64,000 nt of DNA. It comes from Epiperipatus broadwayi (taxonomy: Eukaryota; Onychophora; Udeonychophora; Euonychophora; Peripatidae). The notes under the pieces were generated by a model that did no database searches, had not been told where the DNA came from, and worked only from the letters and a program-made list of their open reading frames with translations. Each line of letters opens with the position of its first letter. The stretch's first letter is position 1. The DNA is taken from the NCBI GenBank assembly GCA_028023455.1, contig JAQFVV010012968.1, positions 281,501 to 345,500 of the forward strand. Direction: 5' to 3'. The position numbers and the translations under genes were made by a program. This document shows, one piece after another, positions 54,490 through 64,000 of this stretch.

Positions 54490-55770
54490 GGGAATAGTCA
54501 GTAGACATTTCACATACTTATCTATGAGGTTCTTCATGATTACTCCACTTTCTTTTAAGAGCAAAGTTGATTAGTGGCTTCCATACATTATGTATATTCA
54601 CACTAGGTTGACTTTTGGAATTGTTTGCCATTAGCAGCTTTGTTAAATTTTCTTATTTGTATCTTCTTCTCAATCCAACATTTTTATATTTTCCCAATTG
54701 GACATATGTTCATTTGTATATAGATGCTCTGCTACATTAGACACATCTGTTTTCTCTCTTCTAATCAACAATTTATGTTCTTGCAAGCACTTTTCAATGG
54801 GATGGTGAGTCTCACCAATATACTTTCTTCCACATTCTCATGGTATTTTATAGTTTTTTTCTTTTCTGAATTTCAAATTTAGGCTCTGTACATGTTAGAA
54901 TCCCTTATAGTGTGATATGGTTCTTGGTACATTACAGTACCAATAATTGTTTTTATGGTTCAGTTTGTTGTCTATATAAGGATTTCTTAATAACAGCTAA
55001 TTTATAATCATTTTTATAAGAGTTTGTTCAATATACATCTTTTCTTTTTTAAGATCACTGGTTTCTAAACAAACTTTTTTACTCTGATCCATAGTGATAG
55101 TATAATTCCATGTTTAGTGTTTCTGATGTGATTGGATTATATGATAAGCATTTTCCTGTAGGTATGGGTTTTCAGTAAACTGTAGTTAGATTTTTCCATG
55201 AGAGAATCTTGTCACAAGAACATCTAAGAATGCCACTTTTTGTTATTGTTCTGATTCTATTGTGAATTTAATTGAAGGAAATGTGTTATTGACATGTTTC
55301 CAGAAAGTTTGTAGTAATGTTTCACCCTGTGCTCATACAATAAATGTATCATCCACATAACGAAGCCAAATATTAGGTAGATGGCTGTAGTTTCAAGTTT
55401 TTCCATGTAAATATTTCTAAACATGGGTGCAATGGTGATCCCATAGTCATTCCTTGATTTTCTCAGTAGAATTCAGTATTATATTGAAAGTGTGGTGTTT
55501 TTATGCAAAATGTAATTAGGAAGAGTTGTTTTAGTTTGTAAGATAATATCACCTTTAACCTTTTCCTTACAATAGACAATGCTTTTTCATATAAAACATA
55601 TGTGAATAAACTTTTTTACATCAAAGCTTACCAGTAAGTCAAGTCTTTCAATTTTCATGTTCTTGTCTAATTCTATAAAGTGTCTACAATTCTTGATAAA
55701 AGACTGAAATTAAGAAGAAATCTTGACAAATTTAAGCAAGGTGAATTTCTGCAATAGCATCAACAACATA
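54490..55770 (-). pseudogene. Penelope-like RT and GIY-YIG nuclease, left copy, decayed
   Basis: On the minus strand, in several frames: NCRHFIELDKNMKIERLDLL and VSFDVKKFIH (motif A region, near 55610-55680), MGSPLHPC-like motif B near 55440, LRYVDDTFIV (catalytic YVDD, near 55355), KVAFLDVLVTRF (thumb, near 55230), and the GIY-YIG domain with YIGETHHPIEKCLQEH (near 54800). These are the signature blocks of Penelope-like polymerases, which combine a telomerase-like RT with a GIY-YIG endonuclease. Numerous frameshifts and stops make it inactive. Confidence 0.85.
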
Positions 55771-55784
55771 TTCTTTTTAATTAA

Positions 55785-56540
55785 ATTCACAATAGAATCA
55801 AAATGAGAACAAAGACATTTTCATGGGAAAATCAAAACTACAGTTTAGCAAAAAAAAACCACATGCAGAAAAATGCTTAGCCTATACATCCAATCACACC
55901 AGAAATTCATAGAATCATGTTATAGTATGACTACAGAACATAGCAAAATTAGTTTGTTCAGAAACCAGTGATTTTGAAAAAAAGATCTATGTGAACATAC
56001 CCTTATGAAAAATATTTATCCATCGGCAGTGATTTGGAAAAAAAGATCTATGTAAACAAACCCTTATGAAAAATGTTTATCCATCAGCTGTTATTAAGAA
56101 AACCTTAAATAGACAACAAAAAACCTTCAAAAGAAAAAAAACAATTAGTGGTACTGGCATGCACTCAAACATACCAAAAATAGCATACAAATTAAGGAAA
56201 TTTTGTAATCAATACAACATCAGAAAAGCTTTCCAGAGCCATAGCACACTATGAGGAATTCTAACATCTACAAAATCTAAATTTAAAATGCTGAAAAGAA
56301 AAAACTCATTTATAAAATACCATGTGAATATGGAAGAATGTATATTGGTGAAACCATTCATCCCATTAAAAAATGCTTTCAAAAACACAAACTGTTGATT
56401 AAAAGAGAGAAAATAGATGTATCTAAGAAAGCAGACCATGTATGTACTAATGAACATATGTTCAATTGGAAAAATACAAAAATATTGGATGGAGAAAAAA
56501 GACACAAGGAAGAAAATTTAAAGAAACTGCTTATATGTTA
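55785..56540 (+). pseudogene. Penelope-like GIY-YIG nuclease region, right copy, decayed
   Basis: This plus copy begins at IKFTIES (just before the thumb) and continues through the linker, where a 61-bp stretch is tandemly duplicated (55966-56026 and 56027-56087). It then encodes YPSAVIKKTLNRQQ and the GIY-YIG domain. YIGETIHPIKKCFQKHKLLI and ADHVCTNEHMFNW at 56338-56475 give the YIG, the basic helix and the histidine-containing block. The RT palm is missing. A frameshift just before YIGE separates it from the KYHVNME (family IPC..G..Y) strand. Confidence 0.82.
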
Positions 56541-56683
56541 ATGGCAAACAATCTCATAAGCCCACCTATTATGACTATACATAATGTACAGAAACCACTA
56601 ATCAACTTAACTCTTAGAAAAAGTGGAGAAATCAATAGGAACCTCATAGATAAGTATGTAAAATTTCTATTGACTGTTTTCTT

Positions 56684-56766
56684 TGGCAAAATGGCTCATT
56701 TGGTTAAAGCATTACCTTAAAATTCAATACTCAAAGATCTAAGTGTCCAGGTTTGATTTTCATCTA
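56684..56766 (+). other. tRNA-like segment in Penelope 3' region, right copy
   Basis: ATGGCTCATTTGGTTAAAGC (A-box region, 56691-56710) and GTCCAGGTTTGATTTTCAT (B-box region, 56745-56763) bracket the same spacer as the left copy. The B box has decayed. TGGCTCATTTGGTTAAAG strongly recalls the D arm of a Leu-type tRNA. Confidence 0.55.
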
Positions 56767-56794
56767 GTACTCTCACTGGTTAGTCCAGCAACCC

Positions 56795-56828
56795 CTGAAG
56801 AAAAGAGGAGAACAATACCCCTTGAAAC
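56795..56828 (+). other. CTGAAGA-stem-GAAAC motif, right copy
   Basis: CTGAAGA at 56795-56801, stem AGAGG ... CCCCTT, and GAAACATTGTGC from 56824. It is the partner of the minus-strand motif at 54337-54376. Confidence 0.55.
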
Positions 56829-56959
56829 ATTGTGCATATACTAACACTTGAATGTATTTGGAATATTTAAATAAAGTTATTTTTTATAGAAATTCAATAC
56901 TCATATTAGATGATGGAAATAGTCCAACATATAAATACAACTAAAACACTATCTTCACA

Positions 56960-58073
56960 AACCTTCAGGCAAACAATAAAGTATACCTGTATTTAAATAT
57001 CATATATATATATATGAACAAGTAAGAATATTCGTATATAATAACCAGTGTTTGAATTGTAATATTTGATTATATAAGGATTGAAATACTGCTTTCAAGA
57101 AAACTTTAATCATCTATATCAAATTTTTAAACTAATGTAAATCAGAATTAGATAGCATATTATTTTATTTTTCAAAGGATAGCATATTATTTTTTGTGAA
57201 CTTAGTTTAAAGAGTTTGTATGGCTACAGTTTTTAAACTATAATTATCCAATAAAGAAATTATGATCTTATTTATGTAAAATAAAATTTTAGCTAATTTT
57301 TTTTATTTTAAATTTAGTTACTTCTAAATACAGTAGTACGATACTACATCTTAGAATCTGTTTTTATATAATACTTAATATTCTTTTTTTTTTTGCTTAC
57401 GGTGAACTTGTTAGAGATTCTTGACTCATATATTATTAGTATCAATTCATTATCATAATTTTGATTGATCATATGCATTTTATTTTAAATTGCATCTTGC
57501 TAAAGGCCTTCACATATAATAAAGTAATGTGATTATTGTTATTAATAACTTTTATATAGAGTTCTTTTTACATTTTAAAACATTAAAGCATTTGTGAATG
57601 TAAAAGTTGTTGCAGCTATGAGAACTTTTGTAATTTGAACTGTTTAATTCTAAGAAAAGTGCACTATCTTACCTGGTTTTTTTTCAGTTCTTAAATATTT
57701 TAATCTTTATTATCCGTGTTAATTTTACTTTTAAAAAATTTCTTAAGAACTATTGAACTTAACGCTTGTCACTGTTACTTTTCTAGAAGCTATAAAAATT
57801 TTTGATAAAGAAAAAAAAACGTCAGGGTGAGAAAAGGATTAGGAATCCAATGTTTTTATAACCTATAGAAATAAATATTTATTATAGTTGAAGATTAAAT
57901 GTTATTTAACATCATTTACGTGTCTTTAAATTTCAACGTGTTAATATATATGTATGTGTTTATTGAACAATATATATATATTGTAAAAATATAATTTGCT
58001 CTAAGTAATATCATATTAATGATTTCAATCGAATGTGTTAAAGATGTGTTATAGTTGTAAACAAATAGCTTAG
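56960..58073. other. AT-rich gene-free stretch
   Basis: No gene recognised. Short TA runs near 57000 and 57970. Confidence 0.5.
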
Positions 58074-58115
58074 CACACACACACACACATTTTCTCTCTC
58101 TCTCTCTCTCTCTCT
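58074..58115. repeat. CA/CT compound microsatellite
   Basis: Eight CA units (58074-58089) are followed after ATTT by about eleven CT units (58093-58115). Confidence 0.95.
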
Positions 58116-58427
58116 GGTATAATTAGTTAGCTTTAAGAACCTAAATCTTCTAGCTTAAGAAAGCAATTTGCCTCTATATTTTTATTTCAAAGGAACAATA
58201 AAGGTAAGATTTCTGGATGAATATTCCGAGGATTGAGCGTACTAATCCCATTAAGTTGCCTATGTAACCCCTTTAATAGTAAATAAACTTGATAGATATT
58301 TATTTAAAATGTGAAATCAGTAAAGATAATAATGATCAGTAATGAAGTGGGAAAGAGTAATATTGCAGAAATCGATTAGATTTATTCTTAAAATGCACTA
58401 TGCTATGGGATTTAGGCTTTCCGTCTC

Positions 58428-58710
58428 AGATTTTCAATGATATGGATAGCTGTAAAGTTGAAGATTGGAGTAGATTTGAAGCCTGTCTATTAAAGTGTGA
58501 AGATTTGTTATTGTAATATAAACTGAGCACTGATTATATATATATGGGAGATGATAATCTGGACCAACTGATGAGTGCTGGTTTAGCACAAATACGTATA
58601 TTAGTGATTATTTATCTTTTCTACATGTATGTGGTTATATGTATCAGTTGTATGAGATAGTGTGGATAGTTAAAGGGTTCTAGAAAGTCTGAGTTCAAAT
58701 CCCCTATATT
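58428..58710 (+). mobile_element. Retrozyme-like repeat: hammerhead core plus tRNA-like block, copy 4
   Basis: A single plus-oriented unit of the family at 6668-7600 and 13305-13610. Order: ATTTTCAATGATATGGATAG, TATTAAAGTGTGAAGATTTG, AATATAAACTGAGCACTGAT, hammerhead core, TTCTACATGTATG, and a tRNA-like end. The end contains a D-arm-like stretch (TGTATCAGTTGTATGAGATAG) and TCTAGAAAGTCTGAGTTCAA followed by ATCCCC, a clear B box. This is the best preserved copy of the tRNA-like part. Confidence 0.7.
58548..58612 (+). ncRNA. Type I hammerhead-like ribozyme, best overall copy
   Basis: The sequence fits AATCT-GGA-CCAA / CTGATGA / GTGCT-GGTTT-AGCAC / (G)AAA / TACGTA / TA / TTAG. CTGATGA is at 58568-58574, stem II has five pairs, and stem III would be the palindrome TACGTA. 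Cleavage is predicted after the A of TA at about 58600. Stem I pairs CCAA with TTRG, with a GGA bulge then ATCT, matching AGAT in the sister copies. The one clear lesion is loss of the G of GAAA. A very short palindromic stem III is known in animal type I hammerheads, which act as dimers. Confidence 0.6.
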
Positions 58711-59699
58711 TATGTTAAGAACAGGAACTTTTAATCAAAGGAACTTGATTATGTTGTTATGGAGGCAGAAATAGACATAACATTGAAAATGTTTTAGTTA
58801 TAAAAATAAAAGATTTTTTTTTTACATCTTCTCAACAAATGGTATGTTAGTGGTTATTTTCAAAGCAGTTTCAAGACATTTAGTAAATATTTAAATATAC
58901 ATGTCAATTAATAAATATAATGATGAAGAGATATGAAAATTTGAAAAATAATTTATAATAATTGTATAATAGGAAATCGGAATATTAAATGAAAAAAAAT
59001 ATGTTAGACATAAATAGATTATTTGGAAGCAGTAAAAAATAAAAGACAATTGTAAATGTAAGATTGATTTTTATACAGAATAAGTCATGCTAATAATGAA
59101 CTCATGCTTTAGAAAGTTATAAGAAAGGCTTAAGTATTTAACTGTTCATATGGTAAGAATAGATTTCTACTATTTTGTTACAAAATAAATTTAGCAACAA
59201 TATTACAAGTATGAGACACCTCTCAACCTGATAAAGATTTGAGTCATTTATTACATTATAAAAATTATCTCAAAGACATAAAACAGTATTAACTGTTCTT
59301 ATTTGATATGGAGTACAATGGGGAGTTATGGCAATATGTTGAAATATTTGAAAAATTAAAGTTTACTACAAAGGAAGTTAAAATATAGCATCACAAAATT
59401 ATCAAATTATTAGATCAAAGAAAGAACATATATTACGTAAATAATATTTATGTCTCATAGATTGGTTTCTGTAGTTATAAGAAAACTTTTTTCTAATATT
59501 TTACTATTATAATTTTTTGACATTTTGTCCTTAATTTTTAAATGATTTAGAATGACCATACATTTTCCAAATGACTATCAAAGAAAAATTATCAGCCTAT
59601 TTTTGATAAATAATAAAAATTTGTGACAAAGTAAAAATTTTTATTGTTTAAATTTTTGTCTTATTTCATTAATAATTTTTTATGCAAAAGGAATAATAA
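58711..59699. other. AT-rich gene-free stretch
   Basis: No gene or repeat boundary recognised. Confidence 0.5.
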
Positions 59700-60925
59700 A
59701 ATATGGCACTGTTCTATTAGCATGTTGAAACCGCATGATGACATTGATCCCATCCAAACACATTTAAATATGCCATTTAGTGGGGCACAGTCAAACCAAA
59801 TAGCCATATCTTTTTTTCTGTTGTAACTGATGGCTTGATTTGTCTTGTACAGTTTGTGCGATCACACACAATACTATATTTTAGCAATATTAACACTTTG
59901 CTACAGTACCATTTTAGGGTGGGTGTATTTAAAGTTGCAGAACTATTGTAATCTGCATTCAAAAGTAATTACAATACAAATTACCTAAGGTAGTATAAAA
60001 AGTAATAATTATAAGCCTGTTATCTCACTTCTAAACCCAATATGTAAGGTGTAAATAATTAGAAAAGGTTAGGGGAAATTACAATTTCACTATTCTCTTG
60101 AAAAGAGATACGGTTCAAGGGAACACCTACAATAATTAAAATGTCTGATTGTAAAATTTTTCGTAATTATATCCAGAGACAAAAAAAGAAATTGTAAAAA
60201 GTTACATTTCTTAATCATAAAAAAAACAATAGGTGTGCCATTAATATTATCTACCATATCTTAGTCACATATTCTTTTAATGATAAATTAAGATTAATTT
60301 TTCATTTCAAAAATGACTAAAAAAAGAGTTAAATACAGTTCAATAATTAAAGAATTCTCATTTCTTCCACCACAATGTAGTTATTTATCTGTCAAGCAAT
60401 GATAGTAGACTTTTTAAAATTTTCAGAGAGGGGGGAATTTTTCCATATGAAGCACTGGCATACATGGGGAATTCTACTGGAATACAATATTTATAATAAA
60501 TATCTGTTAATTGATAAGTTTTAATTCTTGCAGATGTGAAAAGATATACCATCTCCCATCCCTACATTGCAGACTAAGATGAAATTTGAAGGCAATTGTT
60601 AAAGGTATAAATTTATCATCATAAAACTGTTAATCGAATAAATTTGATAGTAATTTATTATGGAAATCAATCAATGAATTATGTTAACCTGGATGATAAA
60701 ATATCTGAGTGTAAAAAATTCCTCATATTTATATTCAGAGACAAAAATAATTACGGTAATTTATTAAGGAAAATAAATGAATTACATTAACCTGTACAAT
60801 TATTATTCTTCTTATTATTTCACAAATAAGGTGGTGGGCTCAATAATGTTATATTTATGTGTGTTTTTCTAGAAACAATGCCATCAAGTGGTTTCAACAT
60901 GCTAATACAACAGTACCTAAAATAA
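59700..60925. repeat. Old, diverged inverted and direct repeats
   Basis: GTTCTATTAGCATGTTGAAA followed by CCGCATGATGACATTG (about 59712-59747) recurs inverted at about 60876-60916. Between them, a block with TGTCTGATTGTAAAATTTTT and ATATCCAGAGACAAAAA (60140-60190) recurs in direct orientation, diverged, at about 60700-60750. This may be one worn element about 1.2 kb long. No coding frame can be read. Confidence 0.4.
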
Positions 60926-60929
60926 TTAT

Positions 60930-61426
60930 GAAAAATAATTAATTAAAAATAATTACTGTTATGAAAATGTGTTATATTTTTAAAATCACTATTAAAGTTC
61001 AGATTAAAGAGAAAAATAACCAGTAAATATAAATTCTATATATTTGTAATCTTGAAATAAATTATTGAATTATAAAAATCACAACAGTAACAACCATTTA
61101 AAAACATAAAAATAATAAATATGACACATTTCTATGTTAACATTATTTATTCAATTTTAACAGTTATATTTAATTTCAGTACAGTTTTTCCACACATAGT
61201 AATAAAGAAGAAAGATGTATAATGTTTAGAAACATATTGATAAAAAAATAAGAGTATATTCCAGTAGTATAATACATGTATGCTATTATCACACTATGAA
61301 TGTGTCTTTGAACAACATTATAAATACAATTGATGATAGGCTATGTAGGATAAATATTATTCATATATTACCACATTTCAATATTGACATGAGGCTACAT
61401 GACTACTATTACTACAAGTGATAATA
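60930..61426. other. AT-rich gene-free stretch
   Basis: No recognisable feature before the AGT microsatellite. Confidence 0.5.
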
Positions 61427-61615
61427 ATAGTAGTAGTAGTAGTAGTAGTAGTGGTAGTAGTAGTAGTAGTGGTAGTAGTAGTGGTAATAGTAGTAGTAGC
61501 AGCAGTAGCAGTAGCAGTAGCAATAGCAGTAGCAGCAGCAGATGTGATAGCAATAACAACAGCAACAATAGAAATGCAGTTAATAACATCAAGTAATAGC
61601 AAGTAGTAGTAAGTC
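61427..61615. repeat. AGT/AGC trinucleotide array
   Basis: A long run of AGT units, with GGT interruptions, passes into mixed AGC/AGT and then AAC-type units. All four overlapping low-complexity ORFs on both strands here (poly-Ser, poly-Val, poly-Leu, poly-Thr) are artefacts. Confidence 0.95.
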
Positions 61616-62150
61616 TAGTAGTAACAACAAATAATTTAATACTCAACCATTTTTATACATTACAATAATCATAAATATTTTTATTAACAAATTATTTTAA
61701 TAAATCTCAACTGATGATGTTATTGGTTTCATTAATTTGTGCTGTTAATTATAATAATTCGTTTAATCATGTTTACTAAAAGAGAATAACTATGTATTCT
61801 TTATAGTATCTTAAAGATATTTTTTATAAAATAAGTGGAATATATGTCTCATATGAAAACGATGTTCAAATTTCCCATAAATTTATATTTTAATGAAATC
61901 TATTATCTTTTTACACTCAGCTTGTCCAATCTAATGGAAATGTATTCATGCTATTGTTTTGCCACTCTCTTTTAAAATATTGTAAAGTACACTTAAAATA
62001 TTTTTTCAATGTTTATGACAACAAAAAGATCAAGGATTTATCCCAATGAAATACATTTGACAATCTAATATCTCCTGACTCCATCACATTATTTTTACCT
62101 TACATATTACTGTTAAATCAGCTTAATTGTTCACCATTTGTATACATTTA
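61616..62150. other. AT-rich gene-free stretch
   Basis: No gene recognised. Confidence 0.5.
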
Positions 62151-62154
62151 GGTT

Positions 62155-62320
62155 TGGACTAACATATCAGACAGGTAAAAAATTTTGGAAGGATAATACA
62201 TGATCCTAAAAATTCAGCTGCACTAGTCCAAGAACTAAAGCTCCTCACTGATGAAGATTATAATTTTATAACCAGTCTAGGTACAGTAGGTAGGACAACA
62301 TAGGCTAGATAATTAATAAG
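62155..62320 (+). mobile_element. Retroelement 3' end with CTGATGA motif, second copy
   Basis: AAGCTCCTCACTGATGAAGA (CTGATGA at 62248-62254) and ACCAGTCTAGG parallel CTCCTCACTGAAGAGACC and ACCGGTCTGGGG at 46950-46990. The GAAAC box and the stem have decayed. Probably a 3' end of the same family. Confidence 0.4.
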
Positions 62321-62399
62321 CCTTATCATCAGGTATTTATTATTATTTACTAATATTACAGTAAGTGGCACAGAGATGGTGAAAAATTAAACTAATATC

Positions 62400-62640
62400 T
62401 ACATAAACATTTGTTGAAATAGTTATATATTACTATGAGTTATAGTCTGCCTTTTAACTTCTAGAATGTGTTGTATCTCAACATTCAAATCTATCTTCCT
62501 ACTTAAAAATGTTATCAAATATTTAAACTAGATTATATTATTAGTATGATAACTTCCAAGCCAAAAGCTACTGAGAGTTATTATTCAATCCCTAATTGAA
62601 AAAAACACATGAGGTTTTTGAATATTACTTATGATAGGAA
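62400..62640 (-). pseudogene. Scrap of decayed LINE, related to 42880-43490
   Basis: ATCTCAACATTCAAATCTATCTTCC and the following 150 bp align with ACCTCAACATTTAAATCCATC at about 43225-43390, including GCTACTGAGAGTTATTATTC against GTTGCTGAGGACTGTTCTTTC. No reading frame survives, so this is called by nucleotide resemblance alone. Confidence 0.4.
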
Positions 62641-62716
62641 ATTATTCATACATTATAAAGCCATGAAAATCTAATCCTCTTAAGAAAATTCATTAATAAA
62701 AATAAAAAAATAAAAA

Positions 62717-63318
62717 TTATGAAGAAAAGTTTGCCTGAAGGTTTGTGATGATGGTATTTTAGATGTGATAATATGTGGGACTATTTTCATGATCTAGCAT
62801 TAAATGTTGAATGTCTAGAAAATTTTGAACTTCAATTAGTCTTTTCCAAATATAAACAACTGTTAGTAATAATACACAAGTTATTAAGATTAGTAGATAA
62901 CACAGATTAGTAGATTACATAATGTTTTAAGTGGTATTATTCCACACTCTTCTTCAGATGTTGTTGGCCTGACAAGTGACAGTGCTAACTTAAGGGTCAA
63001 ATTCATACCTTTAGTTTTTGAATAGCTCAATTGGTTAGAGTGTTGTCTTAAAATTCGATATTAAAGAAACTAAAGATGTAAATTTGACACCTAGGATGTA
63101 ATTTTTCCTGGTCTAGACAGAATTACCTGCTAAAAGAGTGAATAATAATACCACCTAAAATTTTGTGTGATCTACTAACTTGTGTTATCTACTAAGTTGT
63201 GTCTTATTACTAACAATTTTTTTGTATTTGGAAAAGTTTAAATAAAGTTTAAAATTTTCTAGACATTCAATATTTAATAGTAGATAATGGATATAGTCCA
63301 ATGTATTATAACATCTAA
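62717..63318. mobile_element. Head-to-head pair of Penelope 3' ends with tRNA-like centre
   Basis: The left arm (minus) and right arm (plus) are diverged reverse complements outward from about 63040. Both contain the pieces found at the 3' end of the 54-57 kb elements: CTGAAGAAGAGTGTGG ... AAAACATT (minus, about 62921-62958), TTGAATGTCTAGAAAATTTT, a TTTGGAAAAG block and GGACTAT/ATAGTCC near the ends. The left outer end (CACAAACCTTCAGGCAAAC on the minus strand) also matches 56957-56975. No nuclease or RT sequence is present. It is a coding-free version of the same inverted arrangement. Confidence 0.7.
63020..63092 (+). other. tRNA-like segment, third copy
   Basis: AATAGCTCAATTGGTTAGAG (A-box region, 63021-63040), a CTTAAAATTCGATATT spacer shared with the 56.7-kb copy, and a decayed B-box region (GATGTAAATTTGACACC, about 63074-63091). 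Confidence 0.5.
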
Positions 63319-64000
63319 GATTTAAGAAGCACTTTAACAAGAACATATAGTCCATATTTGTTTTATAAATGGCAACTATTGATATTAACTGTTCAAAACT
63401 TGAACATTTGCTCAAAGCATTACAGTTACAAATAAGGTCATGTGAGAACAACACAAAATATAATATTTTTTGCAATAAAATTTACAGCATAATGCACTAT
63501 AAATATGATTTAAATTTGGTATAGTTTATCTGAAATATGAACTTTTTTTTATAACAATAATGTATTTATTTAAAGTTTAAGTCACTAGTATTGTATTTGT
63601 AGAGTAAGTATAATACTTGCTAGAAAAATATATTTCAAAGCTTTAAAACCAAAAACGTGTAAAATGTATAATATATTAAATATTTAATATAAATAATTTA
63701 TGAAGAAAAAACACATGCAAGAAAATATTTGTTTCTATAATAAGTTATCTAATATGATCAAAGCAAGTAAAAATTACAATAAATAAATAAATAAATAAAT
63801 CATATTACCAATAAAAATTATTTTACTTTCATACTAAAAGAAATTATACATATTAAATGACAGTAAAAAAAAATTATAAAATATCTGTAATAAAATTTTA
63901 TGTTATTCCCATAAAGAAAGTAAAATTTCTGTCAGTCTTTGCAAATAAGATATTCTATTGTAAAAATTTATTACGGAATTTATATAAATACAGATTGAAA
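63319..64000. other. AT-rich gene-free stretch to window end
   Basis: No gene is recognised. An AAAT microsatellite lies at 63777-63800. The minus ORF at 63185-63475 lies across the end of the Penelope repeat and has no protein-level support. Confidence 0.5.

Larger units (their letters stand above)
54205..56950. mobile_element. Head-to-head pair of Penelope-like elements
   Basis: A minus copy (about 54205-55770) and a plus copy (about 55785-56950) of one Penelope-like family meet at their 5' sides. The outer ends are exact complements around AGTTGTATTTATATGTTGG (54213) and CCAACATATAAATACAACT (ends about 56942). Each copy runs RT remnant, GIY-YIG nuclease, tRNA-like segment, CTGAAGA-stem-GAAACATTGTG motif, and A/T-rich tail. 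The plus copy is the shorter at its 5' side, having lost most of the RT. An inverted, 5'-truncated partner upstream of a longer copy is a known arrangement for Penelope-like elements. Confidence 0.85.

Noticed and set aside
56209-56505. Minus-strand 98-codon ORF
   Set aside because: Antisense shadow of the GIY-YIG region on the plus strand.
61378-61646. Poly-Ser, poly-Val, poly-Leu and poly-Thr ORFs
   Set aside because: All are frames of one AGT/AGC microsatellite.

Overview
The window is about 64 kb of very AT-rich invertebrate-type metazoan nuclear DNA. I recognise no single-copy host gene, tRNA gene, rRNA gene or bacterial gene organisation. Almost everything supportable is transposable elements, foldback repeats and microsatellites. 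The mix (RTE-like and Jockey/CR1-like LINEs, Penelope-like elements with GIY-YIG endonuclease, a pogo/Tigger-like MITE, long non-autonomous LTR elements, AAT/TA/CA microsatellites) fits an invertebrate animal. I cannot name the phylum from sequence alone.

Layout. 1-12.5 kb: two 5'-truncated minus-strand RTE-like LINE copies (787-1996 and 10471-12525), a decayed Penelope-like element (4190-5830), two long inverted repeats (6026-6526 and 6668-7600), a second LINE family (7885-9240) and a small foldback insertion with target-site duplications (9449-9588). 12.5-20 kb: mostly gene-free, with one retrozyme-like copy (13305-13610) and a TSD-flanked foldback (19537-19795). 20.4-25 kb: a Jockey/CR1-like LINE between ATT microsatellites (20483-22121) and a pogo/Tigger-like MITE (23810-24776). 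25.1-40.05 kb: two adjacent minus-strand LTR elements without polymerase. They are 25138-30050 (1.87-kb LTRs around a tandem-repeat core) and 30157-40037 (3.3-kb LTRs, tRNA-Lys-type primer site, polypurine tract, and one intact 564-codon ORF with 16-residue repeats). Both sit in what looks like one TA microsatellite. 40-48.7 kb: further LINE and Penelope remnants and foldbacks. 51.06-53.5 kb: a candidate solo LTR, again in a TA tract. 54.2-57 kb: two head-to-head Penelope-like copies whose 3' noncoding ends carry a tRNA-like segment. 58-64 kb: another retrozyme-like copy, microsatellites, and a second inverted pair of the same Penelope 3' module.

The most interesting signals are: (1) the ORF at 33652-35346 inside a non-autonomous LTR element; (2) four copies of a small repeat whose shared core fits a type I hammerhead ribozyme next to a tRNA-like block; (3) many retroelement ends arranged as head-to-head inverted pairs, several with 12-15 bp target duplications and centred near a CTGAWGA-hairpin-GAAAC motif; and (4) repeated LTR-element insertion into TA tracts.

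How the parts may work together is inference. The non-autonomous LTR elements would need polymerase in trans. The ribozyme repeats would need a partner reverse transcriptase, plausibly that of the Penelope-like elements here. All polymerase ORFs visible in the window are broken.
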